Part shown: one piece after another, positions 34,909 to 43,951 of the stretch
How the letters are laid out: every line of letters starts with the position of its first letter
Numbering within the stretch: position 1 is the stretch's first letter
DNA from: Streptomyces albiflavescens
GTDB taxonomy: Bacteria; Actinomycetota; Actinomycetes; Streptomycetales; Streptomycetaceae
Length of the DNA: 64,000 nucleotides
Direction: 5' to 3'
Assembly: GCF_014645835.1 (NCBI RefSeq)
Contig: NZ_BMMM01000005.1
Coordinates: 157,473-221,472 of the forward strand
Notes under the pieces: model-generated
The model's database searches: none
What the model was told of the DNA's origin: nothing
The model's input: only the letters and a program-made list of their open reading frames with translations
Program-made: the position numbers and the translations under genes

Positions 34909-35550
34909 CTACTTCATGCCGTCCGGGCGCGTTGTGGCGCCGGCCGGTGCTGGCGCGGTGGACTGCGGCCACGGCCCCTTCGCCGCCCGGGCCCGGTCGC
35001 GGGACCACACGATGGCACCCACCAGCAGGGCTGCGCCGGCTCCGTACAGGGGCAGCCACAGGGTCGTCGTGGTGGCCAGGCAGTCGGCAACGGCCTTGCC
35101 GCTCTGCGTCTGTTGCGCGTACGCCACAGCGGCGCTGTCGCGGCCGGCCAGGTCCGCCAGCGCGGCCGTCGACCGGATGGCCTCGTAGCGGCCCAGCACC
35201 CGGCAGCCGCTGCGCGTGCCGGACATCGGCAGCAGCCAGGGCCAGCGTTGCAGCATGGGGGCCAGGGCGATCGCCACGCACAGGCCGACGACCATCGAGA
35301 ACGCGACCAGGCCGCGCAGGTAGGCGGAGCGGACGCCGGGTGTCCAGGCCGGCTGCCGCTGAAAGGCGAAGATCACCGCAAGGAGCGTGGCGCCGATGTA
35401 GGTGGCGAACCACTGCCAGGAACCCTGCGCGAGGGCGAACGTCAGCACGGCGGCGAGTCCGATGCCGATGACCCCGGCCTGACCGGCCGTGTCCGAGCCT
35501 GCGCCGGCGGAGGGCGGCCTTGGAATTCCGTGAGGGCTGGGGTCGTTCAC
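34909..35550 (-). CDS. membrane protein of unknown function
   Basis: A 213-residue protein with about four membrane segments: GVIGIGLAAVLTFALAQGSW, YIGATLLAVIFAF, LVAFSMVVGLCVAIALAPML and LWLPLYGAGAALLVGAIVW. An extracytoplasmic loop contains two Cys (GCRVLGRYEA, VADCLATT). I do not recognise the family. Confidence 0.6.
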   Translation of the reverse strand: MNDPSPHGIPRPPSAGAGSDTAGQAGVIGIGLAAVLTFALAQGSWQWFATYIGATLLAVIFAFQRQPAWTPGVRSAYLRGLVAFSMVVGLCVAIALAPMLQRWPWLLPMSGTRSGCRVLGRYEAIRSTAALADLAGRDSAAVAYAQQTQSGKAVADCLATTTTLWLPLYGAGAALLVGAIVWSRDRARAAKGPWPQSTAPAPAGATTRPDGMK

Positions 35551-35987
35551 GGGGGCCTCTCCTCAGGGACAGAGGCATCAGCATCCGCCGCGCGGGCGCC
35601 GCGGGCCCCGGCGCCATGCCGGACGGGTGCAACCTGGCGCCCGGATGGGGGAACCGCCCGCCGCCGCCGCAAAGGACCCGCGCCGCGCGGCTCCGGAGCG
35701 TCCCGCGCCCGGCTCCGCCGGCCTCCCCTCGCCGGAAAGGGCCAGGGGACGGCGGACGCTCGCCAGCGGCCGCCTGGTCCAGACGCCGTGGCCCGGCCGG
35801 TGCGGATGCCGGTTGGGACCGCGGGCGGTGCGGACTTCGCACGGCTCCCGGGGCGGCTGGACGGCGCGGTGTGGTGGTATTCGGACATGCGGCTGCACCA
35901 CCGCCATGGCCCGCTGCACCACTGCCCCTGGCCCGGTGCACCCGCCGCGTAGTGCATCGGGCAATCCTCCCGGTATCGTCCGGATTC
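35551..35987. other. intergenic region, about 440 bases
   Basis: Divergent promoter space between the membrane protein and the methyltransferase; no gene supported. Confidence 0.5.
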
Positions 35988-36800
35988 ATGGATGACCTGG
36001 CACAGGGCTGGCAGGCACTGAACAAGGCGTACTGGGATGAGCGGGTGCCCCTTCATCTGGACGCCGCCTTCTACGACATGACCGGTTTCCGCGCCCGGCC
36101 CAACTCGCTGAAGGACTTCGAGACGGCCGAAGTGGGCGATGTCCGGGGCAAGCGGCTGATCCATCTGCAGTGCCACTTCGGCCGTGACACGCTGTCGTGG
36201 GCGGCGCGAGGAGCACAGGTCACCGGGCTGGACTTCTCTGCGCCCGCAATCGCAGCGGCTGCACAGCTGGCGGCCGAACTCGGCATCGATGCACGGTTTT
36301 TGGTCGCGGACGTCTACGAGGCGGTGCCGGCGGTCGCCAGGGAGACCTTCGACATCGTCTACACCAGCTTCGGCGCACTGAACTGGCTTCCCGACATCAG
36401 CCGCTGGGCGTTGGTGGTGGCTGAACTGCTCGCTCCCGGCGGGATCCTGTACCTCGCGGAGTTCCATCCGTTCTGCTTCGTCCTCGACGACGAGACCGGG
36501 CGGACGCTCACGCACGACTACTTCGACGAAGGACCGCACGCCTCGGGCGGTCCCGGCACCTACGCCGACGAAGCGGCAACGACCGAGCACAACGCGACCG
36601 TTGAATGGGATCACCGGCTGTCGACGATCGTCTCGGCGATCGCCCGGGCGGGACTGCGGATCGAGTTCCTCCACGAGCACGACCACACCTTCTACCGCCA
36701 GCGCCAGTCGCTGGTGCGCCACGAGGGCGACATCTACCGGCAGCCCGAGGGCGCCCCGCGCATTCCCCTCACCTACTCGATCCGCGCCGCGAAGACCTGA
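35988..36800 (+). CDS. class I SAM-dependent methyltransferase
   Basis: A 270-residue methyltransferase starting MDDLAQGWQALNKAYWDERV. SAM motif I is LIHLQCHFGRDTLSWAARGA; VTGLDFSAPAI and FDIVYTSFGALNWLPD are motifs II and III. The substrate is unknown. A nucleotidyltransferase-like gene follows 65 bases later. Confidence 0.87.
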   Translation: MDDLAQGWQALNKAYWDERVPLHLDAAFYDMTGFRARPNSLKDFETAEVGDVRGKRLIHLQCHFGRDTLSWAARGAQVTGLDFSAPAIAAAAQLAAELGIDARFLVADVYEAVPAVARETFDIVYTSFGALNWLPDISRWALVVAELLAPGGILYLAEFHPFCFVLDDETGRTLTHDYFDEGPHASGGPGTYADEAATTEHNATVEWDHRLSTIVSAIARAGLRIEFLHEHDHTFYRQRQSLVRHEGDIYRQPEGAPRIPLTYSIRAAKT

Positions 36801-36865
36801 GCCCCAAGGGCGACGCCCCCTCATCCGGGCCTCAGCCAGACATCGCCGGACCCCAGGGTGATCGT

Positions 36866-37474
36866 ATGAACGTATCCAGGGTGCTGGGGGAGCAGGACGC
36901 GTTGCGCGCCGAAGCGGAGGGCGTCTACCGGGACCTCCAGCTGGACGAGGTGCTGGCCGACGTCGGCACGCCGACCATCGTCGGGAGCGCGGCGCTGGGC
37001 CTGATGGTCCGTCGGGACCTGGATATCGACGTGGCGTGCGAGCGCCTGGACGATGCTGTTGTGGCGGCCGTCGCCGCGGTCGGCGCCCGGCTCGCGACCC
37101 ACCCACGTGTCCGCCTCGTGACCTTCCGCAATGACTGCGGAGCGTGGAACCGGGAGCCGGACGCCTACCCCGACGGCCTGTACCTCGGCGTGGAATGCCG
37201 CGCCTCGTCCGGGGCCATCTGGAACCTCGACGTCTGGTTCCTCGACAAGCCCGATCGCCGGCCCTCGACCGCCCACCTGACCACCCTGCGCCCGCGTCTG
37301 ACGGACGAGAGCCGCGCGGCCATCATCGAGATCAAGCGGGCCTGGGCCGACCGTCCCGAGTACGGCACGAGCGTCAGGAGCTTCGACGTCTACCGCGCGG
37401 TCCTCGACGACGGCATCCGCGATCCCGCACGCTTTGAGACCTGGGTCGGGCAGTGGAAGAAGCCGCAGCCGTGA
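36866..37474 (+). CDS. nucleotidyltransferase-like protein
   Basis: A 202-residue protein with a nucleotidyltransferase-like core: PTIVGSAALGLMVRRDLDIDVACERL (GS and D-x-D positions) and WNLDVWFLDKP. Relatives are DUF4269-like or MNT-type proteins. Activity is not proven. It is probably co-transcribed with the methyltransferase. Confidence 0.7.
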   Translation: MNVSRVLGEQDALRAEAEGVYRDLQLDEVLADVGTPTIVGSAALGLMVRRDLDIDVACERLDDAVVAAVAAVGARLATHPRVRLVTFRNDCGAWNREPDAYPDGLYLGVECRASSGAIWNLDVWFLDKPDRRPSTAHLTTLRPRLTDESRAAIIEIKRAWADRPEYGTSVRSFDVYRAVLDDGIRDPARFETWVGQWKKPQP

Positions 37475-37570
37475 GTACTGCGCAGTGCATGCTGCGGCCA
37501 GCGGATCATGTGCAGGCCTCGGGCTTCAGCCCGAGGCAGTTGACGGGTATCGCATGGCAGGTATCGGACC

Positions 37571-37951
37571 TCAGCGCCGGGCCAGCGCCAGCACACTCAG
37601 ACCGAACATCAAGACACCCAGGGGGAGATGGACCGACGGGACGTGCGCAATGCCGAGCACGACCTGGACCGAGGCGAGGACGAGGAAACCGGACGCGTGC
37701 CACAGGGGCCGGGGCGAGCCGCCGCCCGGCTTCCACGCCAGCACCGCCGCGAGCACGTACAGCATCGACGCCCCGTACATCACACGGGCTCCTGCACTGT
37801 GCAGCGTCTGACCGTAGGACGAGGTCAGCAGCAGTCCGGCGGAAACCGCCTGAAGGAAGATGGTCAGCGTCTGCAGGGCGATCGCGATCCGCAGGAACGA
37901 GGAGCTGCGCTGTGCGTTCGCCGTCGCCGTCGCCGTCGTCTGAGTGGCCAT
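37571..37951 (-). CDS. small membrane protein
   Basis: A 126-residue protein with four membrane segments (LRIAIALQTLTIFLQAVSAGLLL, RVMYGASMLYVLAAVLAW, SGFLVLASVQVVLGIAHV, LPLGVLMFGLSVLALAR). It is divergent from the ECF41 sigma factor gene over 101 bases, so it may be part of its regulon. Confidence 0.75.
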   Translation of the reverse strand: MATQTTATATANAQRSSSFLRIAIALQTLTIFLQAVSAGLLLTSSYGQTLHSAGARVMYGASMLYVLAAVLAWKPGGGSPRPLWHASGFLVLASVQVVLGIAHVPSVHLPLGVLMFGLSVLALARR

Positions 37952-38052
37952 GTCACGGTCCCCTTTTTCCGCCCTCGGGCAGTAGATCGATAAGGTCTCA
38001 CCAGCCCGACGACGCGGGCCTGCGAAAGGTAAGGCGAGGGGGCGGCCGGGGC

Positions 38053-38982
38053 ATGGGGACTGCCAAGACCGGCACAGATGAGATAGCCGGCGAGCGACGC
38101 CAACTGATCAATGTCGCCTACCGGTTGCTCGGTTCGGTGACCGAGGCCGAGGACGCCGTACAGGATGCCTACGCACGCTGGTACGCGCTGCCACGAAGCC
38201 GGCGGGAGGAGATCCTGTCCCCCGGCGCCTGGCTGACGACGGTGACCGGCCGCATCTGCCTGGATCTGCTCGGCTCGGCGCGGGCCCGCCGTGAACGCTA
38301 TGTCGGCGCGTGGCTGCCCGAGCCGCTGCCCGACCGCACCGAGTGGGACCACGCGGGCGGCGCCGGCCCCACCGGCCCCGCAGACCCTGCAGATCCCGCA
38401 GACCAGATCGTCCTGGACGAGTCGGTGGCCATGGCCTTCCTCATCGTCCTGGAGTCGATGACGCCCGCCGAGCGGGTGGCGTTCGTCCTGCACGACGTCT
38501 TCCGGTACCCGTTCGCCGAGATCGCCGACGTTCTCGGCCGGACCCCCGCGGCCTGCAAGCAGCTGGCGGCCTCCGCCCGGCGGCGGGTGGGCCTCGCGCG
38601 CACTGCGGTGACGGCGACCGGCCAGGCCGACGTGGTCAGGCACGTCAAAGAGGCGTGGGAGACCAAGGACATCGCAGCCCTCGTCGCTGTCCTCAACCCG
38701 GCCGCGGTGATGACCGCCGACGGCGGCGGCATGGTCGGCACCGTCCTGCGCCCGGTCGAGGGCGGCGCGCGCATCGCCCAGTACATGGTCGCCATTGCCG
38801 ACAAGGCTCCGGGGCTCGAACTCCTGGAGCGGTCGGTCAACGGTGTGCCGGGCCTGGTGGCCCAGCGTGCCGGTGTCGTCATGACCGTAGCGTCGTTCGA
38901 CGTCTGCGACGGGCGTGTCACCCGGATCTGGGCGGTCCGCAACCCGCAGAAGCTGCGGCCGTGGGCGCGGGAGGCCGGCTAG
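38053..38982 (+). CDS. ECF41-type RNA polymerase sigma factor
   Basis: A 309-residue sigma factor with sigma-2 (YRLLGSVTEAEDAVQDAYARW) and sigma-4 (TPAERVAFVLHDVFRYPFAEIADVLGRTPAACKQL). It has the ECF41 hallmarks: WLPEPL in the linker, and a SnoaL-like C-terminal domain with DGGG and a terminal NPQKL. In ECF41 factors that tail acts as a built-in regulator. The stop codon touches the left inverted repeat of a MITE-like element. Confidence 0.88.
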   Translation: MGTAKTGTDEIAGERRQLINVAYRLLGSVTEAEDAVQDAYARWYALPRSRREEILSPGAWLTTVTGRICLDLLGSARARRERYVGAWLPEPLPDRTEWDHAGGAGPTGPADPADPADQIVLDESVAMAFLIVLESMTPAERVAFVLHDVFRYPFAEIADVLGRTPAACKQLAASARRRVGLARTAVTATGQADVVRHVKEAWETKDIAALVAVLNPAAVMTADGGGMVGTVLRPVEGGARIAQYMVAIADKAPGLELLERSVNGVPGLVAQRAGVVMTVASFDVCDGRVTRIWAVRNPQKLRPWAREAG

Positions 38983-39213
38983 GGGGTTTCTGATGGATCT
39001 CCGTGGAAGAAGGAGCGGCGTTCGGTGCGTGCTCTCGGCGTGCCGGGCGGAAGTCCTCGTTGGGGGTCCCCCCGCGCGAGCGAAGCCGAGCGTGGGGGAG
39101 GAGCTACTAGGGCTTTTGTCCGGTGCGGCGAGTGGGGGCACCTCCCACGCCCTTAAGGCAGTGGGGGAGCGTGCCGGGCGTCGCGACGCCGCGGAGATCC
39201 ATCAGAAGCCCCC
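38982..39213. mobile_element. MITE-like element, 232 bp, with 22-bp terminal inverted repeats
   Basis: GGGGGTTTCTGATGGATCTCCG (38982-39003) and its inverse (39192-39213) differ at one base. The interior has no gene but further inverted segments (GGGGGTCCCCCCGCGCGAGCG...GCGTGGGGGAGG). It separates the ECF41 gene from an MFS transporter remnant. Confidence 0.7.
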
Positions 39214-39239
39214 TGGCCCTCGCTCGGCAGAGCGTGCAG

Positions 39240-39398
39240 TCGCCGCCGGCAGATGAGCTCCTGCAGAACCAGGCTCGCGCCGAAGCCGACGGAGGCGACG
39301 AAGGCGGCCACGGCCGACAGCGCCGCTTGCGGCCGCAGGACGAAGAACAGGTACGGCGTCGCCGGCAGCAGGCTCAGCCGACGGCGAGACGGGGCGCC
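39240..39398 (-). pseudogene. MFS transporter fragment
   Basis: The minus strand encodes LPATPYLFFVLRPQAALSAVAAF followed by VASVGFGASLVLQE, characteristic of an MFS transporter membrane segment, in a frame without a start. The gene is cut near the MITE-like element; what follows is not transporter-like. Confidence 0.5.
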
Positions 39399-39467
39399 AT
39401 GCGGGTGGTACCAGGCGGCCCACCGTCACGTCGCCCACGAACATGGCGAACCCCTGCGGTCACAGCA

Positions 39468-41360
39468 CTAGCCGAGCATGCGGTCGAGGTTGAAGGCCGC
39501 GCTGATCAGGGCGAGGTGGGTGAAGGCCTGGGGGAAGTTGCCGTGCTGTTCGCCGGTGTGGCCGATCTCCTCCGCGTACAGGCCCAGATGGTTGGCGTAG
39601 GTGAGCATTTTCTCGAACGCCAGGCGGGCCTCGTCCAGGCGGCCCGCGCGGGTGAGGGCCTCGACGTACCAGAACGAGCAGATGGAGAAGGTGCCTTCCT
39701 CGCCCTGCAGGCCGTCGGGGCTGGCCTGCGGGTCGTAGCGGTAGACCAGCGAGTCGGACACCAGGTCCTGGCCCAGCGCGTCCAGGGTGGCCAGCCATTT
39801 CGGGTCGGTCGGGGAGATGAACTTCGCCAGCGGCATCATCAGCAGCGAGGCATCCAGGATGTCGCTGTCCTCGTACTGCACGAACGCGCGGCGCTCGGCC
39901 GACCAGCCGCGCGCCATGATGCGGCGGTAGATGGCATCGCGGGCACGGCCCCAGCGGACCATGTCGGCGGGCAGGCCGCGGTGCCGGGCCAGCCGCATCG
40001 CGCGTTCGATCGCCACCCAGCACATCAGCCGCGAGTACAGGAAGGACTTGCGTCCCCCGCGGGTCTCCCACACGCCCTCGTCGGGCTGGTCCCAGTTTTC
40101 GCACACCCAGTCGACGAGTGCGCTGATGGAGTCCCAGTGCGCGCTGGACAGCGGCTTGCCCCACTTGTCGTACAGGTAGAGGGAGTCGACGAGCGCGCCG
40201 TAGATGTCCAGCTGGAGCTGGCCCACGGCGTCGTTGCCGACCCTGACGGGTGCCGAGCCCCGGTAGCCCTCGAGGTGGCCCAGTTCGTGTTCGGGCAGCT
40301 CGCGGCGCCCGTCGATGCCGTACATGATCTGCAGCGGGCCCATCGTGCCGGGCGCCCGGGGCGCGTCCAGGCGGACGTACTCGCTCAGAAAGCCCATGAA
40401 GGCCTCGGCCTCGTCGGTGAAGCCGAGGCGGAGCAGCGCATACACGCAAAACGCGGCGTCGCGGATCCACACATAGCGGTAGTCCCAGTTGCGTTCGCCG
40501 CCGATCTGCTCGGGCAGGCTGGTGGTCGGCGCGGCGATGATCGCGCCGGTCGGGGCGTAGGTGAGCAGTTTGAGGGTGAGCGCGGAGCGGTGCACCATCT
40601 CCCGCCAGCGGCCGCGGTAGCGCGACTGGGACAGCCAGCGCCGCCAGTAGCGCACGGTGGCGTTGAATTCCCTTTCCGCCTCGGCCACCGCGCAGAAGCG
40701 GGGTGCCACGTCCCCGCCGACCCGGTCGATGGTGAACACCGCGGACTCGCCCTCGTGCAGCTTGAACAGCGACCACACGTCCCCTGCGGTGACCTCGAAG
40801 GGCACCGTGGAGGTGAGCGCGAGTTTGAGCCGGGGCGTGGCGAACACCGCCTGGCCGGGCTGGGTGTGCACGGTGTGCGGCACGGTGCCGTATTCGAAGC
40901 GGGGGGCGATGCGGGCCCGGAAGGGCAGCGTGCCGCGGACACACACCACCCGGCGGATCAGGCGGTGCCGGTCGGCCTCGCGTGAGTCGTCGACGACCGG
41001 CATGAAGTCCTGGATCTCCCCGACCCCGTCGTCCGCGAAGAAGCGGGTGATGAGCACATTGGTGTCGGGGAAGTAGAACTGCTTCGTGCGCGCCGCGACA
41101 TCCGCGGCCAGCTCGAAGGACCCGCCGCGGTCCGCGTCCAGGATCGAGGCGAACACGCTGGGGGCGTCGAAACGCGGGCAGCAGTACCAGTCGATGGTGC
41201 CGTTGGTGGCGACCAGGGCCGCGCTGCGCAGATCACCGATCAGGCCGTGCTCGGAGATGGGCAGGTAGCGGGGGCTGCCGGCGCCCCACGGACCCGCCAG
41301 ATGGCCGCGGCCGGCTTCCTGCGCCTGCGCCCTGACTGCCTCCATGGGTGCTTCAGCCAT
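39468..41360 (-). CDS. glycoside hydrolase family 15 protein (trehalase/glucoamylase-like)
   Basis: A 630-residue cytoplasmic (alpha/alpha)6-barrel protein. The N-terminus has ISEHGLIGDLRSAALVATNGTIDWYCCPRFD. The barrel contains RNWDYRYVWIRDAAF and DEGVWETRGG, which holds the general acid Glu. It ends LALISAAFNLDRMLG. Actinobacterial relatives are trehalases or glucan hydrolases. It has no signal peptide. Confidence 0.88.
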   Translation of the reverse strand: MAEAPMEAVRAQAQEAGRGHLAGPWGAGSPRYLPISEHGLIGDLRSAALVATNGTIDWYCCPRFDAPSVFASILDADRGGSFELAADVAARTKQFYFPDTNVLITRFFADDGVGEIQDFMPVVDDSREADRHRLIRRVVCVRGTLPFRARIAPRFEYGTVPHTVHTQPGQAVFATPRLKLALTSTVPFEVTAGDVWSLFKLHEGESAVFTIDRVGGDVAPRFCAVAEAEREFNATVRYWRRWLSQSRYRGRWREMVHRSALTLKLLTYAPTGAIIAAPTTSLPEQIGGERNWDYRYVWIRDAAFCVYALLRLGFTDEAEAFMGFLSEYVRLDAPRAPGTMGPLQIMYGIDGRRELPEHELGHLEGYRGSAPVRVGNDAVGQLQLDIYGALVDSLYLYDKWGKPLSSAHWDSISALVDWVCENWDQPDEGVWETRGGRKSFLYSRLMCWVAIERAMRLARHRGLPADMVRWGRARDAIYRRIMARGWSAERRAFVQYEDSDILDASLLMMPLAKFISPTDPKWLATLDALGQDLVSDSLVYRYDPQASPDGLQGEEGTFSICSFWYVEALTRAGRLDEARLAFEKMLTYANHLGLYAEEIGHTGEQHGNFPQAFTHLALISAAFNLDRMLG

Positions 41361-41533
41361 GCCGGCCTCCCTGGGCTGGTGCCCGAGCCGCCCCGAGTTG
41401 TGCGGGGTTCTTTCAAGGCTAACGAGTCAACGGGTTGCGGGGCGTGCGGGAACGAGCCCCCACGAGGCGGTGCGGGGCGCAACGGCTGGGCCGGGCGGGT
41501 ATGCCGGGCCCGGCACCCGGCCCGGGCCCGGAC

Positions 41534-41636
41534 CCGTGCGCGGGTGCGCCACCGCGGCCGCCGGGGCCCGTGCGCGGGTTGCGCCACCGCGGCCGCCGGG
41601 GCCCGTGCGCGGGTACGCCACCGCGGCCGCCGGGGC
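41534..41636. repeat. three 34-35-bp tandem repeats with NotI-like cores
   Basis: CCGTGCGCGGGTGCGCCACC-GCGGCCGC-CGGGGC is repeated three times (from 41534, 41568 and 41603). The region 41361-41928 has no supported gene. Confidence 0.8.
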
Positions 41637-41718
41637 TGTGGCCGGCGATCCCCCGGGGGGCTGGCCGGTGCCGTGCGGATGTGCGGTGCCGGCGAGCCCG
41701 CCCGCACCTGCCCGGGGC

Positions 41719-41847
41719 GGCGCGGTGACCACCAGGGTGTCCGCCCCGCGGCAGCGGCCGGCCGGCCGTGCGGTGCTTCGTCAAGCCCCGAAAGCCCGGG
41801 ACTCCCCCGCCCGTGCCGGGGCCGGACACCCTGGTGGTCACCGCGCC
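41719..41847. repeat. 25-bp perfect inverted repeat with 79-base interior
   Basis: Positions 41719-41743 (GGCGCGGTGACCACCAGGGT...) and 41823-41847 are exact reverse complements. The interior contains no gene. It could be a miniature mobile element or a large hairpin upstream of the membrane protein gene. Confidence 0.75.
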
Positions 41848-41928
41848 GGTGACCCGGCCCGCGGTGCGAACAACTCTGTGGCGGCCCTCTCCAGTGCGTC
41901 GCCGGCCCCCGACATCAGTGGAAATCCC

Positions 41929-42408
41929 ATGTCTGCATCAGTGTCCGCGTTCTACCGGGCAGCCCTGCTGCGCCTCGCCCTGTTCGTCCTGGTCTTCACG
42001 GTGATCGTGACGGTCTCCAAGGGCTCGCTGCCGCCATCGGCACGCGCGCTGGCGCTCCCCGCGGGCTGTGAACTCGCCGTGTTCTGCCTCCAGCGACGGA
42101 CCCTGGCACGGTCCTGGACGGCGAGCCGGCACTACGCGTGGCCCCAAGGTGAGGTGAGCCGGCATCCGTTCAGCGTGGGCGCCGCCGTGGCATGGGCCGG
42201 GCTCACGCTGCTGGACGACGGGCGATGGGGCTGGGCTCTCGTCTCCTTCGCGGGGGCGCTGATGACGTCCTTCCTCATCACCCCGCTCATCCGCCCCCTC
42301 ATCCACCCGCTCATCACCCCGCTCATCCGCCCGCTCATCCGCCCGTATCGAGTCCGCAGGGCTCAGCGGTACGCCCGGGCCCACCACGCTCCGGCCGGCC
42401 TGGAATGA
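41929..42408 (+). CDS. membrane protein with PLI-x repeat
   Basis: A 159-residue protein starting MSASVSAFYRAALLRLALFVLVFTVIVTV, with hydrophobic segments at about 10-30, 80-100 and 100-120. It then has a tandem PLIR/PLIH/PLIT motif (five copies at about residues 121-141) encoded by 12-bp DNA repeats, and a basic tail. The family is not recognised. Confidence 0.55.
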   Translation: MSASVSAFYRAALLRLALFVLVFTVIVTVSKGSLPPSARALALPAGCELAVFCLQRRTLARSWTASRHYAWPQGEVSRHPFSVGAAVAWAGLTLLDDGRWGWALVSFAGALMTSFLITPLIRPLIHPLITPLIRPLIRPYRVRRAQRYARAHHAPAGLE

Positions 42409-42439
42409 GCCCCGCCCGCACGCAGCCAAACCGGCCCGA

Positions 42440-42942
42440 AAGGCTGAAAGGCCAAGGACTGGCTCTACGGCCGCATCAACGCCGAGGAAGAACCGCACGA
42501 TGTTCCCGGAGTGCCGCCGCTGTTCCCGGAGTGCCGCCGCTGTTCCCGGAGTGCCGCCGCTGTTCCCGGAGTGCCGCCGCTGTTCCCGGAGTGCTGCCGT
42601 TGCCTGCGCAGCCTCCACCCGCCAAAGACCCGCATCGCGACCGTGCCCGACAGCTTCTCCCCGCACCCGGCCACGAAGAAGGACACCCGCGCCCGGCCGC
42701 CGCGGACAAGGCCGGCGAGCGGGCCGCCGCGAGCCAATGGGGAACTCGCCCTGCATCGCGGCCGGCAGTTCCTGGCTGAACCGCATCGGGGCCCAGTTCA
42801 CCGCCCCGCGCCACTTCGCCCTCGACGGCACCGGCCACGCCGGCCACAAGGAACCGGGCGGCACGATCGGCCGCTGCACATCTGGCGGGACAAGCACACC
42901 GCTGGCTTGCGCACCCTCGTCACCCGGGTCAACGTCGCCTGA
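42440..42942 (+). pseudogene. IS630-type transposase remnant containing an expanded 20-bp repeat
   Basis: IS630 transposase segments appear in order but in different frames: LRSLHPPKTRIATVPDSFSPH, KKDTR, SSWLNRIGAQFTAPRHFALDGTGH, then IWRDKHTAGLRTLVTRVNVA and a stop at 42942. The catalytic domain is broken by frameshifts, and a repeat array sits at 42501-42600. Confidence 0.7.
42501..42600. repeat. five 20-bp tandem repeats
   Basis: TGTTCCCGGAGTGCCGCCGC occurs five times head to tail; only the last copy differs (2 bases). Twenty is not a multiple of three, so each copy shifts the frame of the surrounding transposase remnant. Confidence 0.9.
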
Positions 42943-42963
42943 CACCTGAGGAAGGCAGAGAAG

Positions 42964-43377
42964 ATGACCGTGCAGCCCCACCCCGTCGACCACGAACTCA
43001 TCCAGGCCGCATCCCACATCGCCCGCACTCGCTGCCGGGGCGACAACCACACCATGGCAGCCGCAGCCCGCGCCCAGGACGGCCGGATCATCACCGCGGT
43101 GAACGCCTCCCACTTCACCGGAGGCCCCTGCGCCGAGCTGGTCCTCATCGGCGCGGCAGCCGCCCAGGGCGCCTACGAGCTGGACACGATCGTCGCCGTG
43201 GGCGACCGCGACCGCGGAGTTGTTCCCCCATGCGGCCGGTGCCGCCAGGTCCTCCTCGACTACTTCCCCGCCCTCAAGGTCATCGTCGCCGTGGACGACC
43301 GCGTCCGGACCGTCCCCATCACCGACTTGCTGCCCGACAGCTACGTCTGGGCCGACCACCAGCTCGACGCCGAGTAG
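42964..43377 (+). CDS. cytidine deaminase-like (blasticidin deaminase-like) protein
   Basis: A 137-residue zinc deaminase. The zinc site is GGPCAELVLIGAAAA (C-A-E) and PPCGRCRQVLLDYFP (PCxxC). It could deaminate cytidine or a nucleoside antibiotic such as blasticidin S; the short length and N-terminal NHTMAAAARAQDG favour the blasticidin-deaminase-like group. A strong hairpin follows. Confidence 0.8.
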   Translation: MTVQPHPVDHELIQAASHIARTRCRGDNHTMAAAARAQDGRIITAVNASHFTGGPCAELVLIGAAAAQGAYELDTIVAVGDRDRGVVPPCGRCRQVLLDYFPALKVIVAVDDRVRTVPITDLLPDSYVWADHQLDAE

Positions 43378-43464
43378 ACCGCGTCCCTCAGCACGAGCTG
43401 CCACCGCCGGCCGGCAACAGGACGAACACTCTCCGATGCGGCAAAGGCTGCCGAGAAGCTCTCG

Positions 43465-43512
43465 GGCCCGCCGCAGCCCCCGCATCCCCTTGTGCGGGGG
43501 CTGCGGCGGGCC
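43465..43512 (+). terminator. 20-bp perfect hairpin
   Basis: GGCCCGCCGCAGCCCCCGCA and TGCGGGGGCTGCGGCGGGCC with an 8-base loop, 88 bases after the deaminase gene. Confidence 0.8.
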
Positions 43513-43890
43513 AGGACGACGGGTGCCGCGCCCGGTGCTCTTTGCCGTGGGAGCACCGCAGCAACGGGAGCCCGGGGTTGGCGACTGCTCGCCGTGGAGT
43601 GTGCATGAGGGTGATTCAGCCCGATCGTGCGAGGGCCGGCTCGCAGGACTTGCGGTGCCCTGGGCAGGCCGGGCCAGGGCCGCTCAAACGATCGGGGACG
43701 CCCGGCGCGGTGCCGGCGTGGCCGGCCCCTGCTCCACCACAAAGACGGTTCAAGGCCTCCCCGTCGCCTCCGGCCGCATCCCTATGGCCAGGTCGTGAGG
43801 GACTCTGCCCCTTGCGGGACCGGAGGGGCGAGGGGATCCGTGCCGCCCACCGGAAGCGAAAGCGGACGACCAGCACGCCCAAGACCGTTC

Positions 43891-43918
43891 GGGGCGTACC
43901 CGTGCACGGGCACGCCCC
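43891..43918. repeat. near-perfect palindrome
   Basis: GGGGCGTACCCGTG / CACGGGCACGCCCC: one mismatch in 14 base pairs, in a gene-poor stretch. Confidence 0.6.
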
Positions 43919-43951
43919 GCTCACTGCCCAGGAACGGTGGTGCTGAAGGGC

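Noticed and set aside
41534..41636. 34-35-bp repeats as a possible CRISPR array
   Set aside because: Copies are head to tail without unique spacers.
42501..42600. Five 20-bp repeats as a possible CRISPR array
   Set aside because: The units are contiguous with no spacers, and they lie within a transposase remnant; no cas genes are present.
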